From contig JALHQT010000006.1 in the NCBI GenBank assembly GCA_022841825.1, forward strand, positions 1-64,000: DNA of 64,000 nucleotides, read 5' to 3'. The stretch is from Anaerolineae bacterium. Its GTDB lineage: Bacteria; Chloroflexota; Anaerolineae; Aggregatilineales; Phototrophicaceae. Each line of letters opens with the position of its first letter. The first letter of the stretch is position 1. Under the pieces are notes generated by a model. The model searched no databases. It saw only the letters and a list, made by a program, of their open reading frames with translations, and had not been told where the DNA came from. The translations under genes and the position numbers were made by a program. Below, in pieces: positions 41,811-50,635 of the stretch.

Positions 41811-43379
41811 ATGAAACGTCTTCTTCGTGTTTCGAGTCTCGTCCTCATTCTGGTCGTCGCAGTCCTCTTTGTCGCTGCGCCCGCCGCCGCCGCGCCCACG
41901 ACTTATACGTGGAACGGATCTCTTGCTATCCCGGACAATAATCCCAGTGGAGTCTGCGCCACCCTGAATGTGCCGGACAGCATCGTCATCAGCGACCTGA
42001 ACGTGACATTCAACGGAAACCACGCCTGGGTGGGTGACTTGAGCTTCAGGCTCATCAGCCCTGCCAATACGCAGTTGACGCTCATGAATCGTCCGGGACG
42101 CACAAGCTCCGGCTTTGGGAATTCTTCCAATCTTGCAGCCGCCAATACCATTACCTTCGATGACAGCGCATCGTCATCCGCCGAGACAATCGGGAATGGA
42201 TTAAGTGAATCTGCTTCCATACCGACTGGCTCATTTTTCCCGGCACCGGAGGGCGGCGCTGGCAGCAACCTGGCGCAGTACAACGGCACGAACGCGCAGG
42301 GCAACTGGCAGTTTTGTATAGCGGATGAGGCAGGTGGCGATACTGGTTCGATGGTCACGTGGGCATTGGTGATTGAAGCCGACACCACGCCGCCTGACAC
42401 CACGCTGACGGTCATGCCGGGCGACCCGCACACCAGCAGCGATGCGACGTTTGAATTCACCAGCAGCGAAGCGGGCACCTTCGAGTGCAGCCTGGAGAGC
42501 GCAGCCTTCGTCGCCTGCACCACGCCCCACAACGTCAGCGGGCTTACCGATGGCAGCCACACCTTCCAGGTGCGCGCCATTGACGCCGCCACCAATGTTG
42601 ACCCCACTCCCGCCAGCTATGCCTTCACCGTCGCGCTGCCGGACACTACCGAGCCTGACACCACGCTGACGGTCATGCCGGGCGACCCGCACAACAGCAG
42701 CGATGCGACGTTTGAGTTCACCAGCAGCGAAGCGGGCACGTTCGAGTGCAGCCTGGACAGCGCAGCCTTCGTCGCCTGCACCACGCCCCACACCGTCAGC
42801 GGGCTTACCGACGGCAGCCACACGTTCGAAGTGCGCGCGATTGACGCCAACAGCAACGTGGACGCCACCCCCGCCAGCTACACCTTCACCGTCGATACTA
42901 CTGCGCCGCCCACGCCGCCTGTCGTCGTGACTGCCGAGCCGACGCTCCCCCCACCCCCGCCTGATGACCTGCTTGCCGACTCCAACTTTGCAGGCGAAGG
43001 CGGCGTGCGCGGCAGCGTTCCTGACTCGCTGCGCGCCTTCATCAACTTCCGCGTGATTGTCGAAAACGGCAGTTACGTCCTGTGGAACAACGGACAGCTC
43101 ACCAACGCGGGCACTCTCGGCAACCAGGGCGTCGTTGACCTGGGCGTGCTGCAAGCCGTCAACGTCTACAGCCCCTCAGGCATGCAGCAGTTCGGCGAAG
43201 GCGTGGTCGTCTGCCTGCGTGGCGAAGGCTACATGCTCTGGAAACCCGACGGCAGCGTCACCAACCAGTACTTCTGGGTCGAAACCTACGCAGTCGAAGA
43301 GTTCCCCGGCTTCTCCTGCATCACCCTGTTTGAAGCGGGCATTCTGGCACTGGTGCAGAACCAGCCGAACGTCCCGTAA
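41811..43379 (+). CDS. Secreted P-domain protein with two Ig-like repeats
   Basis: A 522-residue exported protein with signal RVSSLVLILVVAVLFVAAPAAAA. Residues about 45-185 form a proprotein-convertase P-type domain (SIVISDLNVTFNGNHAWVGD to NWQFCIADEAGGDTGSMVTW). Two 87-residue Ig-like repeats follow (each starting PDTTLTVMPGDPH, with EFTSSEAGTFECSL and SGLTDGSHTF). A Pro-rich linker and a C-terminal domain (SLRAFINFRVIVENGSYVLW to EEFPGFSCITLFEAGILALV) complete it. No catalytic domain is seen, so a binding or adhesion role is likely. Confidence 0.87.
   Translation: MKRLLRVSSLVLILVVAVLFVAAPAAAAPTTYTWNGSLAIPDNNPSGVCATLNVPDSIVISDLNVTFNGNHAWVGDLSFRLISPANTQLTLMNRPGRTSSGFGNSSNLAAANTITFDDSASSSAETIGNGLSESASIPTGSFFPAPEGGAGSNLAQYNGTNAQGNWQFCIADEAGGDTGSMVTWALVIEADTTPPDTTLTVMPGDPHTSSDATFEFTSSEAGTFECSLESAAFVACTTPHNVSGLTDGSHTFQVRAIDAATNVDPTPASYAFTVALPDTTEPDTTLTVMPGDPHNSSDATFEFTSSEAGTFECSLDSAAFVACTTPHTVSGLTDGSHTFEVRAIDANSNVDATPASYTFTVDTTAPPTPPVVVTAEPTLPPPPPDDLLADSNFAGEGGVRGSVPDSLRAFINFRVIVENGSYVLWNNGQLTNAGTLGNQGVVDLGVLQAVNVYSPSGMQQFGEGVVVCLRGEGYMLWKPDGSVTNQYFWVETYAVEEFPGFSCITLFEAGILALVQNQPNVP
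42393..42900 (+). repeat. Tandem 261-base repeat encoding Ig-like modules
   Basis: Two direct repeats of 261 bases (42393-42653 and 42654 to about 42900) encode the Ig-like domains of the secreted protein. They are nearly identical in DNA, for example CCTGACACCACGCTGACGGT opens both, and differ by scattered substitutions, which implies recent duplication or gene conversion. Confidence 0.88.
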
Positions 43380-43394
43380 CCCACAGGCTGTCAC

Positions 43395-43416
43395 GGGGCA
43401 GGAAACATCCTGCCCC
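43395..43416. terminator. Bidirectional hairpin terminator
   Basis: GGGGCAGGA (43395-43403) pairs perfectly with TCCTGCCCC (43408-43416) around AACA, in the 53-base space between the convergent P-domain and LysM genes. The 9-bp GC-rich stem with a four-base loop is a good terminator candidate for both. Confidence 0.7.
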
Positions 43417-43432
43417 TGTGTCTCGCTAAACC

Positions 43433-44197
43433 TTAAGGCGTCGAAAGCCCGTCATACGCGGGGCATGTCGCCGGGATGAGCAGCGCCTGCCCTGGGAAGA
43501 TCTCGTTGATATTCTCCAGTTCGTTCGCCTCCGCCACACACGCCACCTGCACATCCAGCGTCGCGCCAATGACGTCAAGCGTATCGCCAGGCTGCACGAC
43601 ATAGACCTCGCCCGCCGCGCCGCCGCCCTGCCCATCGCCAACCGCGCCCGTCAGCGCCGGGAAGAGTCCGTAAGCAGGCGCGTCGGCAGGAATGACAATC
43701 TCCTGACCAACGCTCAGGAAGTCACCCGGTTCAAGCTCATTCGCCTGCTGCACTGCCACCACCGAGACATCCAACTGCTGCCCGATCGTGTCCAGCGTAT
43801 CGCCGATGCCAACGACCCAAACCTGATCGCCTGTACCGCCGCCACCTTGCCCATTGCCGGCGGGTGCGCTTTGCAGCCCGAAAGCAGCGCTGGCATCCGG
43901 GCGCGGGTTGGTCACGAAGTCAAACCCACCGTAACGCGGGCAGCTATCGCTGATGATCAGTTCGTCGCCTGGAAAAATCTCGTTAATGTTGCCGAGTTCG
44001 TTCAGCTCGGCGATGCATTCGACCTTCACGTCATAGAATGCGCCGATGCTGTCGAGCGTGTCGCTGACCTGCACTGTGTAGCTTACTTCGCCTTGCAGCA
44101 CGTTCGGGTTGGCGGGCGCGTCCTGCGCCATCGCCGCGCCAGATATTACAAAAACGACGAGGAATAGGAGGGGCAGGGAGCTGCGGATTGAGGTCAT
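43433..44197 (-). CDS. Secreted triple-LysM protein
   Basis: A 254-residue exported protein with signal SLPLLFLVVFVISGAAMAQ. It has three LysM domains: VSYTVQVSDTLDSIGAFYDV with FPGDELIIS (about residues 38-90), VWVVGIGDTLDTIGQQLDV with SVGQEIVIP (about 120-165) and VYVVQPGDTLDVIGATLDV with FPGQALLIP (about 195-245). LysM domains bind N-acetylglucosamine polymers such as peptidoglycan. The first and third carry conserved cysteines (VECIAELNE...SCPRY; VACVAEANE...TCPAY). No hydrolase domain is attached. The start at 44197 has GGAGAG upstream. Confidence 0.88.
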   Translation of the reverse strand: MTSIRSSLPLLFLVVFVISGAAMAQDAPANPNVLQGEVSYTVQVSDTLDSIGAFYDVKVECIAELNELGNINEIFPGDELIISDSCPRYGGFDFVTNPRPDASAAFGLQSAPAGNGQGGGGTGDQVWVVGIGDTLDTIGQQLDVSVVAVQQANELEPGDFLSVGQEIVIPADAPAYGLFPALTGAVGDGQGGGAAGEVYVVQPGDTLDVIGATLDVQVACVAEANELENINEIFPGQALLIPATCPAYDGLSTP

Positions 44198-44340
44198 GGC
44201 ATTCTCTCTCCATCTGCAATCATCATCAAATCTCTGCGCCGATTGTAGCACATTCACGTTTTCTGAATGCTGCGACAATCGTCCTGATGCCCCCAATTTG
44301 TGGCAATGAGCAGAATGGGATTTTCGAGTACACTCAAGGG

Positions 44341-44361
44341 GAGTGCTGAGTACTGAGTGCT
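44341..44361. repeat. AGTGCTGAGTACTGAGTGC word
   Basis: GAGTGCTGAGTACTGAGTGC lies in the 213-base spacer between the divergent LysM and binding-protein-like genes. Closely related words occur at 58891-58908 and 59017-59035. It contains the palindrome AGTACT and is another intergenic repeat family. The rest of this spacer shows no gene. Confidence 0.5.
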
Positions 44362-44410
44362 TGGGTGAGATCTTTCTCTTATTTTCATCAAAGAGTGACT
44401 AGCGCACACC

Positions 44411-45514
44411 ATGAGACGCGGAAGCATTTTCGTCATCCTGTTCGTTCTGGTCGCCATCGGCATCGTTGCCGCGAGCCAGTTCGTACGCTCGCAGCCGGCG
44501 CTGGAAGTGCGCATCGCCGTCAGCCCCCTGGCGGAAGCCTGGGTGCGCGCCGCAGCAGATGGCTTCAACGCCACGACGCCGCTGGTCAATGGAACGCAGC
44601 CTGTTGCCGTCCGCGTGCAGGTACAGGACGAGGTCGCCGTCTGGCGGGCATCGCCGCCGCTCTGGTCGAGCGCGCAGCATCCGACCGCCTGGATGCCCGC
44701 CCTGGCATCGTCGCTTGATTACGCGCGCGAGGCACGCCTGCCGTATGAAGCCCTCGCGCCATCCACCGCGCAGACCTTACTGATGTGGGGCATCTTCGAG
44801 AGCCGCGCCGGGGTCGACAGCGCGGGCGCAGCGCTGGATTGGGAGCAAGCGCAGGCAATCGCCGCAGCCGAGCGTTGGGATGCCCTACCTGGGGGTCGCA
44901 GCGATTGGGGTTTCGTCAAGTTCGCCTTCAGCGCGCCTGAAAACGCGGTCGGCGGCGTCGGCGTACTCCTCAGCGGTGCTGGCGGCTATGCGCAGACAGC
45001 AGGTCTTACCCCGGATGCCACCAACGATGCCGCCTTCCGTGCCTGGTTGCAACCCGTCCTCGCCAGCGTGCCCAATTTCAACACCTTGGGGCAGGACCCT
45101 GCAGCGGCGCTGACGCGGGGACCCTCGGTAGGCGAGATCGCCCTTCTGCCAGAGAGCCAGTGGCTGACCAACCTGAGCGGCATACTCGCGCGTGAGCCGA
45201 TCCGCCTGAGCTACCCGGCATTTCCAGTGATTTTCGAGTTTCCCCTGGCGGTCTGGTCGGACGCGACGACTCCTGCCGCCGAACGCGCCGCAATCGAGTT
45301 GTTCGCCGCCTGGCTGCTGGAGCCTTCTCAGCAGGAGGCTGCCCAGCGCTTTGGGCTGCGTCCAGCGTCCGGCAGCGTCGGGGCTGCGTCGCCGCTGTTC
45401 AGCGCTGGCGCGAGCGTGGGCGTACTCCCTGCGCCCGACCTCAGCCAGCGCATCCAACCGCCCAACCGTGATGCTTTGATACGCCTCCTGGCATGGGCTG
45501 GCAGCGCACGGTGA
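44411..45514 (+). CDS. Membrane-anchored solute-binding-protein-like protein
   Basis: A 367-residue protein with an N-terminal membrane anchor (IFVILFVLVAIGIVAASQF) and a periplasmic-binding type II-like fold (LEVRIAVSPLAEAWVRAAAD at the start, PTAWMPALASSLDYARE, and FPVIFEFPLAVWSDATTPA towards the end). It resembles the binding module of the next gene, where it is fused to a von Willebrand A domain. It probably binds a ligand outside the membrane. No permease or ATPase genes adjoin it, so a transport role is not supported by context. Confidence 0.75.
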   Translation: MRRGSIFVILFVLVAIGIVAASQFVRSQPALEVRIAVSPLAEAWVRAAADGFNATTPLVNGTQPVAVRVQVQDEVAVWRASPPLWSSAQHPTAWMPALASSLDYAREARLPYEALAPSTAQTLLMWGIFESRAGVDSAGAALDWEQAQAIAAAERWDALPGGRSDWGFVKFAFSAPENAVGGVGVLLSGAGGYAQTAGLTPDATNDAAFRAWLQPVLASVPNFNTLGQDPAAALTRGPSVGEIALLPESQWLTNLSGILAREPIRLSYPAFPVIFEFPLAVWSDATTPAAERAAIELFAAWLLEPSQQEAAQRFGLRPASGSVGAASPLFSAGASVGVLPAPDLSQRIQPPNRDALIRLLAWAGSAR

Positions 45515-45594
45515 GGGTTCATAGAGTGGGGTTGAATTCACCCAATGCCAACCGCGTCTTCATAACGCCGATGTACAGCGAAGGAAATGACCCG

Positions 45595-47355
45595 ATGACC
45601 GTAATTCGACGCTTCTGGATGCTCTTGCTGGCGATGATAGTGCTCGTCGCCTGCTTGCCGCAGGATGCGCAGGTGACGCCTGGCGCGGGCGGCGTTTCGC
45701 GCCCCAACAACGCCATCGACGTGAGCATCATCTATGCGCCGGAGTCTGACCTGTATATGCCACAGGTGATCGCCGACTTCAATCGCGCCTTCGCCGAGGG
45801 GCGTAATCCGGTCACGGGCGAACGGCTGGCAAGCGGCGAACGCCCGATCTATGTCACGGGCGAGCCGGGATCATCCGGCACCGTCATGCAGGGCATCATC
45901 AACGCCTTCATCGCCCCCAACAACCAGAATGTCCGCCAACCGGTCATTTTCCAGCCCTCGGTCAGCCACTGGCTGGCGCTGGCGAACTACCAGGCAGGGC
46001 GCACGGTCTTTGACCTGACGCAGGCGCGCGCAACCGCGCTCGCGCCGGTGGTCATGGCGATTTGGGAAAGCCGCCTCAACGCGATCCAGCAGACGGTCGG
46101 CAGTGTAGAAATTGGCTGGGAGGAACTGCTCACAGTCCTCAACAGCCCCAATGGCTGGCAGGATTTCGGCATCCCCAACGGTCGTCGCACGGTCTATTAC
46201 GGGCATACCGACCCCTTCGTCAGCTCGACCGGGCTTTCGACCCTGATCGCCGAATTCTACGCAGCCGCCCGCGCGGATGGCTTCACCGGTCGCCGCCTGA
46301 CCATCGAGCAGGTCAATGACACCGAAGTGCAGCAGGGCGTGCGCGATATTGAGCAGTTGATCCGCCATTACTCACAGCGCACAACCGAGTTCAAAGAATA
46401 CATCGCGCAGGGACCCGAATATCTCGACTTCGTCGCGCTCGAAGAAAACGATCTGATCTTCATCAATCGCGGGCTGACGGAGTATCAGCCACCAGAACGT
46501 CTGGTTGCGCTCTACCCCAAGGAAGGCACCTTCTGGCATGAACATCCGATGGGGATCGTCAATGCGCCCTGGGTGACGCCGGAACAGCAGGATGCAGCGC
46601 GCGTGCTGGTCGATTATGTGCTGACGCCCGATGTGCAGCGCCTGATCATGTCGCAGGGCTTCCGCCCGGCAAATCCGGATGTGCCGCTCGAATTCCCATT
46701 CGTGCCGGAGAACGGCGTTGACCCCGCCCAACCCACGACGGTGCTCGACGTGCCAGAGGCGGCTGTCATCACTGCCATTCAGCAGAGCTGGGAGCTGGTC
46801 AAAAAGCAGGCGGATATTCTGCTGGTCATTGATGTATCCGGTTCGATGGCGAACGAGAACAAGCTGGCGCAGGCGCAGGAAGCAGCGCTTGCATTCATCG
46901 AAGGCATGGAGACGAACAACCGCGTCGGTCTGGCGACCTTCAGCGACCGGGTCGATCTGCGCGTGCCGATTGACGACCTGGAACGCACGCGCAACCAGCT
47001 CTATTCGCAAATCCGCAGCCTGCGCGCCGATGGCGGTACGGAACTTTTCCAGGCAGCCGCTGCTGCCGTCGATATCATGAATGAACAACCGGACGAGCAG
47101 CGTATCCGCGCCGTCGTCATCCTGAGCGATGGCGAAGACACGGGAGATCGCGGCTTCGCGCTACAGGACGCGCTGACGGCGATAGCCGCGAGCCGCGAAG
47201 CGCTCAACCCGGTCATCGTCATTCCCGTCGCTTACGGCAGCGACGCCGACATCCAGACGCTGAACGCGATTGCGCGCGAAAGCAATACCCGCATCCAGGC
47301 GGGCGACCCGAATAACATCCAGCGCGTGCTGGACTTGATCGGCAGCTACTTCTAA
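45595..47355 (+). CDS. Lipoprotein with binding-protein-like and VWA domains
   Basis: A 586-residue lipoprotein (signal FWMLLLAMIVLVAC, anchored Cys about residue 19). Residues about 40-375 form a periplasmic-binding type II-like module (VSIIYAPESDLYMPQVIADF ... PEQQDAARVLVDYVLTPDVQ). Residues about 400-586 are a von Willebrand A domain with a complete MIDAS: DVSGSMANENK, Thr in DGGTELFQ and Asp in ILSDGEDTGDRG. It follows the solute-binding-like gene by 80 bases and likely works with it at the cell surface. The start at 45595 uses AAGGA 10 bases upstream; a longer frame overlapping the previous gene is unlikely. Confidence 0.87.
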   Translation: MTVIRRFWMLLLAMIVLVACLPQDAQVTPGAGGVSRPNNAIDVSIIYAPESDLYMPQVIADFNRAFAEGRNPVTGERLASGERPIYVTGEPGSSGTVMQGIINAFIAPNNQNVRQPVIFQPSVSHWLALANYQAGRTVFDLTQARATALAPVVMAIWESRLNAIQQTVGSVEIGWEELLTVLNSPNGWQDFGIPNGRRTVYYGHTDPFVSSTGLSTLIAEFYAAARADGFTGRRLTIEQVNDTEVQQGVRDIEQLIRHYSQRTTEFKEYIAQGPEYLDFVALEENDLIFINRGLTEYQPPERLVALYPKEGTFWHEHPMGIVNAPWVTPEQQDAARVLVDYVLTPDVQRLIMSQGFRPANPDVPLEFPFVPENGVDPAQPTTVLDVPEAAVITAIQQSWELVKKQADILLVIDVSGSMANENKLAQAQEAALAFIEGMETNNRVGLATFSDRVDLRVPIDDLERTRNQLYSQIRSLRADGGTELFQAAAAAVDIMNEQPDEQRIRAVVILSDGEDTGDRGFALQDALTAIAASREALNPVIVIPVAYGSDADIQTLNAIARESNTRIQAGDPNNIQRVLDLIGSYF

Positions 47356-47368
47356 CGACGAGCGGGCG

Positions 47369-47388
47369 GGGCGAGGCGCGCCTCGCCC
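47369..47388. terminator. Perfect GC-rich palindrome
   Basis: A 20-base perfect palindrome (half-site GGGCGAGGCG) begins 13 bases after the VWA gene stop and ends 25 bases before the HEAT-repeat gene start. It is likely a terminator or a processing site, and resembles in style the hairpin at 34473-34492. Confidence 0.6.
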
Positions 47389-47413
47389 GATCCTGATAGA
47401 CAGAGACCTGGAC

Positions 47414-47896
47414 ATGAGTCACGACCTGATCGAAAACCTTGCCGCTCCCGATCTGTGGGCGCGCATCGCCGCCAGCGCTGCCCTGCGCGACGCAGGCGAA
47501 TCGGCGCTGGAACCGTTGTGCGCCATCGTCACTGACGCGAACGCGCCCTTTGAATGCCGCTGGCGCGCTGCCCTGCTGCTGGGCGAAGCGGGCGACGCAC
47601 GCGCGGTGCAGCCGCTGCTGCGCGCTCGCCACGATGCGGCGCTCGACCTGCGACAGAGTGCAATCTGGGCGCTCGGCTGTCTCGGCGATGCGACCGCCTT
47701 TGCTGCCCTGGTCGATGTCTTCACCGATCCGGCTGAAGAAGAGCAGCTTCGTTTCATCACCGCCGCCGCCCTGACCAACATCGACGCCGAACGCGCCATC
47801 CCCCTGCTTCGAGCTGCGCTCGACGGCAAAGAGGCGCAGCAGCGCGCCGCCCATGCTTGGTTGGCGACGCTGGCGAACCGGGAGCGCAGCACATGA
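47414..47896 (+). CDS. HEAT-repeat protein
   Basis: A 160-residue all-helical protein with about four HEAT repeats (LWARIAASAALRDAGESALE, CRWRAALLLGEAGDARAVQP, LRQSAIWALGCLGDATAFAA, RFITAAALTNIDAERAIPLL). Such repeats form a curved scaffold for protein binding. Its stop overlaps the sirtuin start by four bases (ATGA at 47893), so the two are translated together, and a functional link is likely but unproven. Confidence 0.85.
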   Translation: MSHDLIENLAAPDLWARIAASAALRDAGESALEPLCAIVTDANAPFECRWRAALLLGEAGDARAVQPLLRARHDAALDLRQSAIWALGCLGDATAFAALVDVFTDPAEEEQLRFITAAALTNIDAERAIPLLRAALDGKEAQQRAAHAWLATLANRERST

Positions 47897-48663
47897 GCCT
47901 CAACGCCGCCATCGCCAGCGCCGCCGCACTGCTGCGCAATGCCCAGCGTCCCTGTGTTCTGACGGGCGCGGGCGTCAGCAAGGAGAGCGGCATCCCGACC
48001 TTCCGCGATGCGATGGGCGGTTTGTGGTCGCAGTTTAATCCGATGGAACTCGCCAGCCCGTTCGCCTTCCAGCGCGATCCGAAGCTCGTCTGGGACTTTT
48101 ACGAGGTGCGGCGCGAAAAGATGCGCCCGGCAGAGCCAAATCCGGGGCACTATGCGCTGGCAGCGCTGGAGAAGCGTTTTGCCCGCCTGCCGATCATCAC
48201 GCAGAACATCGACGACCTGCATGAGCGGGCGGGCAGCACCGGGGTGATCCATCTGCACGGGTTGATCGCGCGCAACAAGTGTTATGCCGCCTGCCAGGGC
48301 GAGCCAACGCTGATCGACGTATCGACGCTGACCTGGGATGCCAGCGCAACGCCGCCGCGCTGCCCACATTGTGGTGCGTTCGTGCGCCCGGATGTCGTCT
48401 GGTTTGGCGAAATGCTTCCACCGCTCGCGCTTCAGGCTGCCAAAAACGTCATTTACAACACAGACCTGATGCTCGTGATCGGAACATCCGGCGTCGTATC
48501 ACCCGCCGCCGAAATGCCCTTTGTCGCCCAGGAGCATGATGCGAAGATCGTCGAGATCAATCCCTATCACAGCGAAATCACACCGATTGCCGACATCTGG
48601 ATCGAGGCGCGTTCCGGCGAGGCGCTGCCGAGACTCGTGGAGATACTGGAGACGGGCGGATGA
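47893..48663 (+). CDS. cobB: Sirtuin NAD-dependent protein deacylase
   Basis: A 256-residue sirtuin that removes acyl groups from lysine using NAD. It has CVLTGAGVSKESGIPTFRDA (NAD loop, residues about 20-40), QNIDDLHERAG, the catalytic His in IHLHGLIARNKC, a zinc site formed by CYAAC and CPHC (near residues 133 and 157), and WFGEMLPP followed by GTSGVVSPAAEMPF. All catalytic parts are intact. The start is the ATG at 47893, which overlaps the HEAT gene stop; its own stop overlaps the next gene (ATGA at 48660). Confidence 0.93.
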   Translation: MSLNAAIASAAALLRNAQRPCVLTGAGVSKESGIPTFRDAMGGLWSQFNPMELASPFAFQRDPKLVWDFYEVRREKMRPAEPNPGHYALAALEKRFARLPIITQNIDDLHERAGSTGVIHLHGLIARNKCYAACQGEPTLIDVSTLTWDASATPPRCPHCGAFVRPDVVWFGEMLPPLALQAAKNVIYNTDLMLVIGTSGVVSPAAEMPFVAQEHDAKIVEINPYHSEITPIADIWIEARSGEALPRLVEILETGG

Positions 48664-49826
48664 ACGGTCGTCAGCGCAGATCTATCGATCAACCTGGACG
48701 CCGCACCTCGCGTCTCCGCCTACGACGGATGGCAGTAACGCTGGGTATGACACCCGTCGTCGTTGCCGTCCTGCTGCTCGCAGGCATCGCCAGCGCACAA
48801 CCCACCATCCCGGATCAGGTTCATCCGCGCCAGGTCTTTATCGCGCGCAATGTCGATGGTCTGGGGACGACGCGCCTGATCCTGGTCGATCTGCTCACGG
48901 GTCAGGAACGGACGGTCGATGTCTTCGGCGAACGTTTTTCCGTGACCCCGCAGGGGGTGATGTATTATTCCCCCGCCGATAAGCGGGTCAAGGTCGTCGG
49001 CGGCGATGGCAGCATCACGGAGCACCCATTTGTGCAGCCGGGCGAAACCAGCCGCCGCATCGATTGGGTCGTTGATGCCGATGGGCAGCGCATCGCCTGG
49101 ACGCTGACGGACGGGCGCGATGGCGCACTGACGACGTTGACGGAAGTCGCGGACGTGAATGGCGAAAACCGCCGCCTGCTGCTGGCGGATGGTCCACGCG
49201 CGGGCATACGCGCATTTCCCGTCGCGTTCAGCCCCGACCAGACAGCGCTTTATATGGATTATCAGCCGGACAGCATCGGTGACCTGACCACATTCCGCCA
49301 GTACGCGGGCTTGTTCGCCGTCGCTCTGGAAGATGCCGAGGTGCTGTCACTGCCGGGAGAGCCGGGCTGCTTCTGTGGCGGTGGATTCGGCGGCGGCTGG
49401 TTTCTGCGGCTGACGCTGACGCCCGACCTGCCCAACTTCGCGCTGCGCGTCACGCAGCTTGAACGCGGACAAAGCGAGATGCTGTCTGCCCTGCCATTGA
49501 CCGACTTCACCCAGGGCGGCGACGTGCTGATCAGTCCGCAAGGCGCGCGGGCGATCTACGCGCTGGCACAGGTTCGCAATTTTGGCACGCCGGAGCAGCA
49601 AATTCAGACGGTGCTGGTACAGGTCGATCTGACGACGCTCACCCAGACAGTGTTAGGCGATGTCATCGACTTCCTCCTCCGTCCCGTCGCCTGGACGGAG
49701 GACGAAAGCGCCGTCATCCTAAGCAGCCCGCAGTTCGACGGCACCTGGAAAATCGGTGTCCCGGATGGCGAGCTGGAGCAGACCGCCCGTGCCACCTACC
49801 TGGGAACGATCCGCGCCAGTGCATAA
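48660..49826 (+). CDS. Secreted beta-propeller-like (PD40/TolB) protein
   Basis: A 388-residue protein with a basic N-terminus and a signal or anchor helix (GMTPVVVAVLLLAGIASAQ, about residues 32-50). The exported part looks like a beta-propeller: VFIARNVDGLGTTRLILVDL, VMYYSPADKRVKVVGGDGS, RIDWVVDADGQRIAWTLTDG and VAWTEDESAVILSSPQFDG. A GC-rich loop GCFCGGGFGGGW is present near residue 238. No catalytic motif is evident. It overlaps the sirtuin stop by four bases. Confidence 0.78.
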   Translation: MNGRQRRSIDQPGRRTSRLRLRRMAVTLGMTPVVVAVLLLAGIASAQPTIPDQVHPRQVFIARNVDGLGTTRLILVDLLTGQERTVDVFGERFSVTPQGVMYYSPADKRVKVVGGDGSITEHPFVQPGETSRRIDWVVDADGQRIAWTLTDGRDGALTTLTEVADVNGENRRLLLADGPRAGIRAFPVAFSPDQTALYMDYQPDSIGDLTTFRQYAGLFAVALEDAEVLSLPGEPGCFCGGGFGGGWFLRLTLTPDLPNFALRVTQLERGQSEMLSALPLTDFTQGGDVLISPQGARAIYALAQVRNFGTPEQQIQTVLVQVDLTTLTQTVLGDVIDFLLRPVAWTEDESAVILSSPQFDGTWKIGVPDGELEQTARATYLGTIRASA

Positions 49827-49915
49827 TCGCGTAGAAATCATTTGTCGCTCACGACAATCTGTGCTTGAATGAAACAGAATACAAGCGCGGTTTACCATTG
49901 GATAATCAGCACCTG

Positions 49916-50635
49916 ATGACGACGACTCAAGTCTCCGACTTCAAACGACGAGCGGCGAAATATACGGCAGTCTCCACAGGGTTGGATTCACTGTATGAGC
50001 GCCCGATCTGGAAGGCGCCGACGCACACCGCCCTCGACGAGTTGATCGACTGTATCCTCAGCCAAAGCACCAACGACGCCAACCGCGATAAGGCATTCGC
50101 CGCGCTCAAGGTGAACTTTGCCGATTGGGACGCCGTGCTGAACGCGCCAACGCAAGCGGTTATCAATGCCATCAAGCCTGCCGGCTTGGCGAACCAGAAA
50201 GCGCCTCGTATCCAGCAGGTGCTGCGAACAATTTACGCCGAGCGCGGAACCCTGAGCATCGACTTTCTGCGTGAGATGCCGTTGAAAGACGCGCGCAACT
50301 GGCTGACGGCGCTGGATGGTGTCGGACCCAAGACTGCCGCCATCGTCCTGTGTTTCGCTTTTGGGCTGCCCGCATTCCCGGTGGATACCCATATCTATCG
50401 CGTGGGGCAGCGGATCGGCTTCATTCCATCCAAAATGAGCGCGGACAAGGCACATCCGCACATGGAAGCCATTGTGCCGGGCAGCGATCATTATCACTTT
50501 CACTTGCAGATGATCTGGCACGGGCGGCAGATTTGTACCGCGCGGCGCGCGATGTGCGAACGCTGCCCCCTGACCCAGGTGTGTGACTACTACGCACAAA
50601 CGCATGTTACAGAAGGCAAAAGCAAACATGGCTGA
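49916..50635 (+). CDS. nth: Endonuclease III (HhH-GPD DNA glycosylase)
   Basis: A 239-residue base-excision repair enzyme for oxidised pyrimidines. The helix-hairpin-helix carries the catalytic lysine in LDGVGPKTAAIVLC, the catalytic aspartate is in PVDTHIYRVGQRIG, and the C-terminal 4Fe-4S cluster is Cys-x6-Cys-x2-Cys-x5-Cys (CTARRAMCERCPLTQVC). Some family members are annotated as a distinct Nth-like group, since the N-terminal part (TALDELIDCILSQSTNDANR) has ILSQSTND rather than LLSAQTTD. An in-frame TTG at 49865 could extend it by 17 residues. Its end overlaps the next gene by 8 bases. Confidence 0.9.
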   Translation: MTTTQVSDFKRRAAKYTAVSTGLDSLYERPIWKAPTHTALDELIDCILSQSTNDANRDKAFAALKVNFADWDAVLNAPTQAVINAIKPAGLANQKAPRIQQVLRTIYAERGTLSIDFLREMPLKDARNWLTALDGVGPKTAAIVLCFAFGLPAFPVDTHIYRVGQRIGFIPSKMSADKAHPHMEAIVPGSDHYHFHLQMIWHGRQICTARRAMCERCPLTQVCDYYAQTHVTEGKSKHG

